This document shows, one piece after another, positions 57,752 through 64,000 of a stretch of 64,000 bases of DNA. Made by a program: the position numbers and the translations under genes. This DNA comes from Kuafuiihalomonas sp039024635 (GTDB taxonomy: Bacteria; Myxococcota; Kuafuiibacteriia; Kuafuiibacteriales; Kuafuiibacteriaceae). The stretch is taken from NCBI GenBank assembly GCA_039024635.1, contig JBCCQA010000004.1:1-64000 (forward strand). Direction: 5' to 3'. The notes beneath the pieces are model-generated. The model was not told the origin of the DNA, did not search any database, and worked only from the letters and a program-made list of their open reading frames with translations. Position 1 is the stretch's first letter. Each line of letters opens with the position of its first letter.

Positions 57752-57860
57752 TGGCCGGAGTCTACCCGAAGGGCGACTTTTGGGAGCCTCGATCTTGGGG
57801 TGGGCCGAGACCGAGCGCCCCGCCCGGCGGACCTGGATTCCTGCCGACAAAAGGCCCAGC

Positions 57861-59999
57861 ATGGCGCTCGTGCTCGTGGAAATGCTGCACAACGTCAGCC
57901 TCGTCGTTTTGGCGGGCCTCGCGTACGGGGCATTGCTGCGCAGCGTCGGACGCCGGCGCCTCTTTCAGGCCGGCCTCGGTCTCGTCTTCGGCGCCATCAC
58001 CTTTCTCGTCACCTTCAACCACGTCGTCACGCCGACGGGGGCCACGCTCGACGGGCGGGCCGGCCCGGTCCTCTTTGCTGCCTACGTCGGGGGGCCGGTC
58101 AGCGCCGTCCTTACGTGCGGACTAGGCATCGGCGCGAGAATGGCCCTCGGCGGGCCTTTCGTCTTCACGGGCGCCCTCTCCTTCTTCGTGTACGGTTTGA
58201 TAGGACTGGGGCTGAATCGCTGGGAAGGGAAGAAGCTCGACCACCCGATCGGCTTGGGCAGCACCGCCCGACTGGCCGCTTTGTCCGTCCTCGGCGCAGG
58301 GCTGATGTACTTGCTGATGGACGAGCCTCTTCGGGCCCAGCTTTGGCTGGAGCGAAACTTCAGCCTCATCGCGGCGGCCAACGTTCTGTCGTGCTTCGTA
58401 CTCGGCTTCACCATGAGGCGAGCCGGGCTCGCCCGCCAAACGGCTCTAGCGCTCGAACAGACGGCGGAGCGGGTGGCCCTTGCCTCGGGATCGGCTGGCA
58501 TTGGCTTCTGGGAAATGGACATCGCCGACCAGCGGATCCGCTGGAACGATGCCCAGCACAGGCTCTACGGCCTGCAGCCCGACAGCTTCGAAGGGAGCAT
58601 CGAGGCCTGGCATCAGCGGGTTCACCCGGACGACCTGGACTACGCCAACGAGCAAGCCAAACGCCTCTTGAAGGACAAGGGGTCCTACGACATCGAGTTC
58701 CGCATCATCCTGCCCGAGGGCGAAACCAAGAACATCCGGAGCCACGCTCGGGTCGTCCGCGACCTGGACGGCGATCCCCTCCGCTACGTCGGCGTCAACT
58801 ACGACGTCACCGAACTCCGGCAAAGCGAACGGGCCCTCCGAGAGAACCAGGTGCTGTTGGTCCAGGCCCAGAAGATGGAGGCGGTCGGACGCCTGAGCGG
58901 CGGCCTGGCCCACGACTTCAACAACTTGCTCTCGGTGGTGATAGGCAACCTCGAGCTCGCGCCCGACGCGAAGGACAAGAACGAACTGCTCCACGACGCC
59001 CTCACGGCAGCCCGTCGAGGCGCGCGCTTGACCGAACAGCTTCTCGCTTTTGGACGCCGAGCACCCCTTCGACCCTCGGTTCTGGAGCCGCAGAAGGTCT
59101 TCGAGGACATGGAGCGCCTGCTCAGGCCCACCCTTCCCAGCAACGTCGAGACCACCTTCGACGCTACCCGCACCACTCGAAGAGTCGAGTTGGACGAGTC
59201 GCAGCTGGAGAGCGTGCTCTTGAACCTGGCCATTAACGCCCGAGACGCCATGCCCGAAGGAGGCCGCCTGACCCTTCAGGCCGTCGACGTGGACCGGAGC
59301 TTCGGTGAGGAGGGTCCGGAGCCCTTCGTGCGCATCAGCGTCCAAGACGACGGCGAGGGGATGCCGGACGAGGTGCAGGCTCTGGCCTTCGATCCCTTCT
59401 TCACCACGAAGGAGGTCGGCAAAGGCTCGGGCATGGGTTTGGCCATGGTTCACGGCTTCGTCCAGCAATCCAAGGGCCGGATCGAGCTCAGCTCCGAGCC
59501 AGGCTGTGGGACCCGGATCAACCTCTTTTTTCCCGCCGCGGAGAAGACGGCCTCGGCGGAGGCACCCAAGCTCGAATTGCCCTCCGGTGGCTCCGAAAGG
59601 CTTCTTCTGGTGGAAGACGACGAGGACGTTCGACGGACCCTCGCCCGACAGCTTGAAACACTGGGCTACAACATTTCGGCCGCGGCCGACGGCGAAGAGG
59701 CACTCGAGTTCCTGGCGGCTCGACCGGGCGTCATCGACCTCGTCATTGCGGATGTCATGATGCCGCGAATGGGCGGCCAGGAGTTCGGCTTCGAGGTTCG
59801 CGGTCGATGGCCGAAACTGCCGATAGTGTTCGTTTCGGGCTACTTCGAAGGCGACATCGACAGCCTGGAGCTGCGGACCTTCGACGCCCGCCTTCAAAAG
59901 CCGGTCGACCTCGACGCCTTTGCCTCCGCCATCCGCCGCAGCTTGAACGCAGCCCCTCGGACCGAAGTCGACGAACAGGCCTCCGCCTCGGCGCCCTAG
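57861..59999 (+). CDS. Hybrid sensor histidine kinase with 5TM-LYT-like sensor, PAS and receiver
   Basis: About 712 residues from the ATG at 57861. Five or six N-terminal helices resemble the 5TM-5TMR_LYT sensor (LFAAYVGGPVSAVLTCGLGI, then GARMALGGPFVF). A PAS/PAC domain follows (FWEMDIADQRIRWNDAQHRL, RYVGVNYDVTELRQSERAL). The kinase core has H-box VGRLSGGLAHDFNNLLSVVI, N-box LLNLAINARDAMPEGGRLTL, DDGEGMPDEV and GKGSGMGLAMVHGF. A C-terminal receiver carries VEDDEDVRRTL, Asp in LVIADVMMPRMGGQ and Lys in ARLQKPVDL. The AHDFNN H-box is that of the HisKA_4-type family common in delta- and alphaproteobacteria. Output partner unknown. Confidence 0.92.
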   Translation: MALVLVEMLHNVSLVVLAGLAYGALLRSVGRRRLFQAGLGLVFGAITFLVTFNHVVTPTGATLDGRAGPVLFAAYVGGPVSAVLTCGLGIGARMALGGPFVFTGALSFFVYGLIGLGLNRWEGKKLDHPIGLGSTARLAALSVLGAGLMYLLMDEPLRAQLWLERNFSLIAAANVLSCFVLGFTMRRAGLARQTALALEQTAERVALASGSAGIGFWEMDIADQRIRWNDAQHRLYGLQPDSFEGSIEAWHQRVHPDDLDYANEQAKRLLKDKGSYDIEFRIILPEGETKNIRSHARVVRDLDGDPLRYVGVNYDVTELRQSERALRENQVLLVQAQKMEAVGRLSGGLAHDFNNLLSVVIGNLELAPDAKDKNELLHDALTAARRGARLTEQLLAFGRRAPLRPSVLEPQKVFEDMERLLRPTLPSNVETTFDATRTTRRVELDESQLESVLLNLAINARDAMPEGGRLTLQAVDVDRSFGEEGPEPFVRISVQDDGEGMPDEVQALAFDPFFTTKEVGKGSGMGLAMVHGFVQQSKGRIELSSEPGCGTRINLFFPAAEKTASAEAPKLELPSGGSERLLLVEDDEDVRRTLARQLETLGYNISAAADGEEALEFLAARPGVIDLVIADVMMPRMGGQEFGFEVRGRWPKLPIVFVSGYFEGDIDSLELRTFDARLQKPVDLDAFASAIRRSLNAAPRTEVDEQASASAP

Positions 60000-60178
60000 T
60001 GTACGGTCATGAAGTTCGATCAGTTCCTGTCGAGTCCTCGCCCGTCCTGGTGGACCTGCTTCGGAGAGAGCTGGGTGGGTCCAGGGACCGAGAAGCCCGA
60101 AAGGGCGGCCGAAGGCCGCTGGGCCACAAGGGGTTCGAAGGCCGGCCGGAAGCAACCTGAACCTCTGTGATCGGTACA

Positions 60179-61372
60179 CTAGAGGCGAAGGTCCACCCCG
60201 ACCCCCACTAGGCCGCCCAAGCCCCGAACGATCTGCTCTCTTCCGATGGGGTCCAGTCGGATTTCGGTGCCCCCGCCCCTGAGCAAGAGGGACCAGCTGA
60301 AGGGCTGACCTCCGCCGCTCATCAGCCATCTGAGATGGGCCGCACCGATCACGTAGCCGACCCGTCCTCCTCCCGCCTCACCGCCCACGAAGAGTCGGGG
60401 CCCGACCGGGATCTGAAAGCGACCGCTGACCCGGCCGACGAAGCCTTGAGGAGCTCCGAGAGGAAAGGCCACGACGGGAGTGGCTTCGAAGAGAAGGCCA
60501 TCAAGAGAACCGATACGTAGGCGTGTGAGGAGGGTCGGGGCACGATTCTCGCGGCCGACGTCTCGGTTCCAGCTCTGGATGCCGGCACCGATGCCCAATC
60601 CAAAGTGACGAAGCGCCAGCTCGATGATGAATTCGGCGTGGCCCGCACCGAAGATGCCAGACTGCGCCCGCGGGTCGTCGGCGAGAAGCACCGGCCCGGC
60701 CTCGAGACCCAGGCGAAGAGGGATTCGGGCGAAGCTGCGGTGAAGGCTCGCTTCGAAGAGCACGGCGCCCATGGCGTCCTCCGAACCTGGGACCCGATTA
60801 CTGTTGTTACCTCCCAGCACGAACGCAGTTCCTGCTTGGGCCTGCCAGGACCCCCGGGGACGGGGGGGAAAGAGCAGGCCTCGGCGTTCGGCCAGACGAT
60901 CGATGATGACGCCGCGCTGGCCACTCTCTCCTCCGTATGGGATTCGCAGCGTGACCCGGTCTTCGTCGAACCTGTAAACGTAGCCGACGCCCCGGACCTC
61001 ACCTTGTTCATCGAGGAATCGAGCTTCCGCACCCACAAGGATCCCGGGACTGCTGGTCGAAACCTTCAGGAGGTTTCCTCGCCGGCCTTCTAGGACGAAG
61101 GGAAACTGCCGCTCCGGCGGCGACGGAGGCGGGGGGGGGCCGGGAGGCAGAGCTTCGAAAGAGACGACGACCGCACCGTCCTCTAGTGCCAAGCCGGCGA
61201 TCCGAAGGCCCTTGGGGATGGGGGTCAACCTTCGGGGCCGACCGCCACGCATCACGTAGATCCAGTCGCCACAGTCGAAGTGGTCCCGGCCACCAACGCT
61301 GCCCAACGGTCGACAGTCGCGAACCTCGACGTCGGAGGCGGCAACAGCGAGGAGTACGAGGAGTGGGATCAC
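60179..61372 (-). CDS. Secreted outer-membrane-type barrel protein
   Basis: 397 residues. A short signal peptide (MIPLLVLLAVAASDVEV) leads to a small domain with two cysteines (VRDCRPLG, HFDCGDWIYVM), a Pro-rich linker (PPGPPPPPSPPE) and a probable periplasmic beta segment (LLKVSTSSPGILVGAEARFL). The second half is strand-turn-strand with aromatic ends typical of outer-membrane barrels (LFEASLHRSFARIPLRLGLE, FIIELALRHFGLGIGAGIQS, LRIGSLDGLLFEATPVVAFP, final LGGLVGVGVDLRL). No family is recognised. The 179 bases between this gene and the hybrid kinase hold nothing notable. Confidence 0.68.
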   Translation of the reverse strand: MIPLLVLLAVAASDVEVRDCRPLGSVGGRDHFDCGDWIYVMRGGRPRRLTPIPKGLRIAGLALEDGAVVVSFEALPPGPPPPPSPPERQFPFVLEGRRGNLLKVSTSSPGILVGAEARFLDEQGEVRGVGYVYRFDEDRVTLRIPYGGESGQRGVIIDRLAERRGLLFPPRPRGSWQAQAGTAFVLGGNNSNRVPGSEDAMGAVLFEASLHRSFARIPLRLGLEAGPVLLADDPRAQSGIFGAGHAEFIIELALRHFGLGIGAGIQSWNRDVGRENRAPTLLTRLRIGSLDGLLFEATPVVAFPLGAPQGFVGRVSGRFQIPVGPRLFVGGEAGGGRVGYVIGAAHLRWLMSGGGQPFSWSLLLRGGGTEIRLDPIGREQIVRGLGGLVGVGVDLRL

Positions 61373-61525
61373 CTCAGGACCTTTAGTGGCGCGAAGGCCA
61401 CGAGACCGTCATTCTCTCCCTGCGGGAAGCCTCTCTTCGAAACCGCTTGCGCCAGGAAGTCCCCAAAGCTCGGGTCGAAGCTCAATTCTCGCGCCATCTC
61501 GTGCGTGCCGTGCTGCCCTGTCAGG

Positions 61526-62401
61526 GTGAGCCAGGACTATACGCCCCCCACCGTCTGGGAATGGAAGACCGAGAGCGGCGGCAGGTTTGCCAACATCAAC
61601 CGACCCATCGCTGGTCCTACCCATGAGAAGTCCCTGCCCCGGGGCGAGCATCCACTTCAGCTCTACTCCTTGGCGACCCCCAACGGGGTCAAGGTCACCA
61701 TCATGCTGGAGGAGCTCTTGGCCCTGGGCCACGAAGGGGCGGAGTACGACGCCTGGATCATCGACATCAGCGAGGGCATGCAGTTCAGCAGCGGCTTCGT
61801 CGAGGCCAATCCGAACTCCAAGATTCCCGCCTTGTTGGACCTGTCGGGCCCAAGTCCTATTCGCGTCTTCGAGTCCGGCGCTATCCTCATACATCTGGCG
61901 GACCGATTCGGAGCCTTCATCCCGAAGGATGCCCGGGCCGAATGCCTGTCTTGGCTGTTTTGGCAGATGGGAAGCGCCCCTTATCTCGGCGGGGGATTCG
62001 GACATTTCTACGCCTACGCACCGACCAAGATGCAGTACCCGATCGATCGCTTCGCAATGGAGGCCAAGCGACAGCTGGACGTGCTCGATCGCCGACTGGC
62101 GGACAACGAGTACTTGGCGGGCACGACCTACTCCGTCGCCGACATCGCCGTCTGGCCGTGGTACGGCGCCCTCGCCCGAGGGAAGCTCTACGATGCAGGG
62201 GAGTTCTTGGACGTGCAGAGCTACGTCCACGTCCAGCGGTGGACGGAGCAGGTCGGCGCCCGCCCTGCCGTCCAAAGGGGGAGAATGGTCAACCGAGCCT
62301 GGGGAGAGCCGAGCGCGCAGCTGCGAGAGCGCCATGCCGCCAGCGACTTCGAGCTCCGCACCCAGGACAAACTGGACGGGGCTAGTCCCGAAGAAGGCTG
62401 A
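61526..62401 (+). CDS. yghU: Glutathione transferase-like disulfide-bond oxidoreductase YghU
   Basis: About 291 residues from a GTG at 61526, which reproduces the length (about 288) and N-terminus of E. coli YghU; the open frame continues upstream without homology. Nearly every YghU landmark is present: GGRFANINRPIAGPTHEKSL, HPLQLYSLATPNGVKVTIML, FVEANPNSKIPALLD, FESGAILIHLADRFG, LGGGFGHFYAYAPTKMQYPI, YLAGTTYSVADIAVWPWYGA, ARPAVQRGRMVNRAWG and ERHAASDFE. YghU binds two glutathione molecules and reduces disulfides rather than conjugating xenobiotics. Its 3' end overlaps the convergent frameshifted gene by 20 bases. Confidence 0.95.
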   Translation: MSQDYTPPTVWEWKTESGGRFANINRPIAGPTHEKSLPRGEHPLQLYSLATPNGVKVTIMLEELLALGHEGAEYDAWIIDISEGMQFSSGFVEANPNSKIPALLDLSGPSPIRVFESGAILIHLADRFGAFIPKDARAECLSWLFWQMGSAPYLGGGFGHFYAYAPTKMQYPIDRFAMEAKRQLDVLDRRLADNEYLAGTTYSVADIAVWPWYGALARGKLYDAGEFLDVQSYVHVQRWTEQVGARPAVQRGRMVNRAWGEPSAQLRERHAASDFELRTQDKLDGASPEEG

Positions 62402-62736
62402 GCGGAATCGAGGTCCGGCCAGCGGTCTGCACGAAGGTCAGCGTGGAGTCGCGGACCTCGGCCTGCATGGCGAATCGCAGAGCCTTCCGGATGCCCAGCA
62501 TTTCCTATGGGCTCCTCCAACGCGGGTGAGGCACGGGTGATCCAGACGTTCTCGGGGCAGGGCGCCAAGTCCAGACTCACGACGTACTCTTCCGGCGGCC
62601 CACGGTCGACTTCCAGGGCCGTCTCGAAGCGAGCACCCCGGACTTCGAAAGGTACCGAATCATGGGGTGGGTCCTTCAGGCCCCTGAGGCCAAGGACCAC
62701 CAGCAGAACCGAAATGGCGGCGAAGCAGCGAGGCAT
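62382..62736 (-). pseudogene. Probable frameshifted small secreted protein
   Basis: From the ATG at 62736 the frame encodes a signal peptide (PRCFAAISVLLVVLGLRG) and a short domain (VPFEVRGARFETALEVDRGP, YVVSLDLAPCPENVWITRAS). After about residue 78 the sequence in this frame becomes low quality and runs antisense into yghU. In another frame, 62382-62501, an ATG opens a convincing C-terminal tail (GIRKALRFAMQAEVRDSTLT, then FVQTAGRTSIPLSLLRD) ending just inside yghU. A one- or two-base indel near 62500 would join the halves. Alternatively the 39-residue piece is a separate gene, or the base call is wrong. Function unknown. Confidence 0.45.
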
Positions 62737-62837
62737 CTCCAGAGTGTAGAGCGCGCCCTGGAACAGGCCGAAACGGTGCGCGTCGTCATGAGACGCCGCG
62801 CTAGGGCGGTCCATCTCTTTCCTCGGTGACGGGAATC

Positions 62838-64000
62838 ATGGAGGCTGTACCCGTGGCGTCCTCGGACCCTTGGCCCGACATCCCTGGCTACCAGCTCCTT
62901 AAGGAAGTCGGGGCGGGCGGCATGGGCTCGGTCTACCTGGCCAAACGAAGAGCCCAGGCCGACCTCTGCGCGGTCAAGGTCCTGAAGGGCGAGCTGATGG
63001 CCTCGAGCACGATTGTCCGTCGCTTCGAAAAGGAGATCGAGGTCCTGATGCTCCAGCGGCATCCAGGGATCGTCCAACTCCTGGACGCGGGACGCACGGT
63101 CGAGGGTCGTCTGTACCTCACCACCAGCTTTCTTCAGGGCCATGACCTCTTCCGCGTGATTCATCGGGTGGGTCCTATGCCGGGTCCGACCTGGCTCCAG
63201 CTCGCGCTTCAGTTTCTCGATGCGCTGGCGTCGGCCCATGAGTCGAGCAGCGAAGGACGCGCGCTGCGCCTGATCCACCGAGACCTGAAGCCCGAAAACC
63301 TGATGCTCGACTACGCGGGTCGCCTCACCATCTTGGATTTCGGCCTGGCTTCCGTACGCCTGAACGATGAGCGGAGTCGCGTGACCCGGGTGGGCCAGGT
63401 CATGGGCACACCGAAGTACATGGCTCCCGAGCAGATCGTCGATCCAGAGTCGGTGAGCCCCGCCACCGACGTCTTTTCGGCCGCCGTCACCCTGGCCGTC
63501 ATCGCGGCTGGGCGCACGACCGGGCGCGACCTTCCGAACGGGGACGACAAGCTTCCCCTTGGGGAGCTATGGGCCAAGCTCTCGGATCCCGATTGGCCCG
63601 CGCTCTCGGCCCTCGCCCCCCAAATACCGCCCGACTTCGATCCGGTCTTCGAGCGCGCCCTGTCGACGGAAGCGAAGAACCGATTTCCTTCCGCTCGAGG
63701 CTTCGTCGCTGCACTCCGAATGGCCGCACCCTTTCCGGCGTCCGCTCCCGAGCGTCTCGGACTGCTTCTCCAGGGCCATTTCGAACGTGAGCGCTTGGAG
63801 ACGGAGGGCTGGCTGGCCCAGCACGCCGGGTCGGAGCAGCTCTCCGAGCCCACACGAGCTGGCCTTGTCCGCCCCCAGGTCCAGTTCACCGAGGCGCCGG
63901 GCACAGCAGTCACACAGCTGGCGGCCCGGGAGCGGGCCCAAACGACTCCCAAGGCCCCGCGTTCGGTCTGGCCCTGGGCGCTGGTCCTCGTGATCGCAGC
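62838..64000 (+). CDS. Hanks-type Ser/Thr protein kinase (partial, runs off the window)
   Basis: At least 387 residues from the ATG at 62838; the gene continues beyond 64000. All kinase motifs are present: GAGGMGSVYLAK (G-loop), CAVKVLKGE (ATP-binding Lys), HRDLKPENLML (catalytic loop), DFGLASVRL (DFG), and GTPKYMAPEQ (activation segment end). After the kinase domain (to about residue 300) comes a juxtamembrane region rich in Ala, Glu and Thr (ERERLETEGWLAQHA), and a membrane helix begins at the window edge (SVWPWALVLVIAA). This is the PknB-like transmembrane kinase layout usual in Myxococcota. The extracellular domain cannot be seen. It is divergent from the frameshifted gene across about 100 bases. 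Confidence 0.95.
   Translation, partial: MEAVPVASSDPWPDIPGYQLLKEVGAGGMGSVYLAKRRAQADLCAVKVLKGELMASSTIVRRFEKEIEVLMLQRHPGIVQLLDAGRTVEGRLYLTTSFLQGHDLFRVIHRVGPMPGPTWLQLALQFLDALASAHESSSEGRALRLIHRDLKPENLMLDYAGRLTILDFGLASVRLNDERSRVTRVGQVMGTPKYMAPEQIVDPESVSPATDVFSAAVTLAVIAAGRTTGRDLPNGDDKLPLGELWAKLSDPDWPALSALAPQIPPDFDPVFERALSTEAKNRFPSARGFVAALRMAAPFPASAPERLGLLLQGHFERERLETEGWLAQHAGSEQLSEPTRAGLVRPQVQFTEAPGTAVTQLAARERAQTTPKAPRSVWPWALVLVIA

Noticed and set aside
58446..60329. 627-residue minus-strand open frame opposite the hybrid kinase
   Set aside because: The plus strand encodes every kinase and receiver motif; the antisense frame has none.
1..64000. Prophage, insertion sequence, integrase, tRNA or rRNA
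   Set aside because: No transposase, integrase, phage structural gene, terminal inverted repeats or structural RNA was recognised in any frame or stretch I read.

Overview
The window looks like chromosomal DNA from a high-GC, Gram-negative, predatory or social type of bacterium, most likely Myxococcota. This is inferred from gene content, because no rRNA or tRNA is present. The supporting content is an FHA-domain sigma54 activator, a Ser/Thr kinase, many lipoproteins with FG-GAP, thrombospondin-3, ZU5 or Cys-rich repeats, DUF1800/DUF1501 and DUF1592/DUF1552 pairs, outer-membrane barrels, and several complex signalling proteins. Most intergenic gaps are short and genes lie on both strands.

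Layout. 1-127 is the trailer end of a type I-E CRISPR array whose leader and cas genes lie off the left edge; its last repeat is inverted. 155-4176 holds a secreted unknown protein, a degraded or uncertain stretch, a TPR protein and the FHA-sigma54 activator. 4187-7498 is a large lipoprotein with calcium-binding repeats around a region resembling the pore-forming part of anthrax protective antigen (binary toxin B). 7638-13870 holds a DoxX-like protein, a DUF1800/DUF1501 pair, a CrtI-like oxidoreductase and a rhomboid protease. 14315-19510 is an exported RHS protein ending in an aspzincin metallopeptidase domain, closed by a strong hairpin.

19669-24502 is a five-gene minus-strand operon: MbnP-like copper protein, MbnH-like di-heme enzyme, an outer-membrane barrel, then a RegB-like histidine kinase and RegA-like response regulator. 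The genes overlap or nearly touch, so copper/Trp-oxidation chemistry appears to be tied to a redox two-component system. 24545-28890 carries a CheA-like membrane kinase joined to a thioredoxin-fold protein, a lipoprotein with four CGCGC repeats, and a small barrel. 29294-36486 is a surface-protein block (Omp85-type barrel, beta-helix lipoprotein, FG-GAP lipoprotein, ZU5 lipoprotein).

36713-44773 has a soluble chemoreceptor, several small or hypothetical proteins (one 45-residue membrane protein with a strong ribosome-binding site), a glutathione transferase, an Hsp20 gene behind a good sigma54-type promoter, and an APH/P-loop kinase fusion. 44931-47995 is a DUF1592/DUF1552 pair, a second lipoprotein-plus-Tat-protein unit. 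48001-53556 has an NTF2-like protein, an exported lipoprotein catalase-peroxidase, two glycoside hydrolases and a glutaredoxin-fold protein without the active-site cysteine. 53643-59999 has a PilZ-like/receiver protein, a large GH94-like protein and a hybrid histidine kinase. The right end holds an outer-membrane protein, YghU, a probably frameshifted secreted protein, and a Ser/Thr kinase cut by the window edge.
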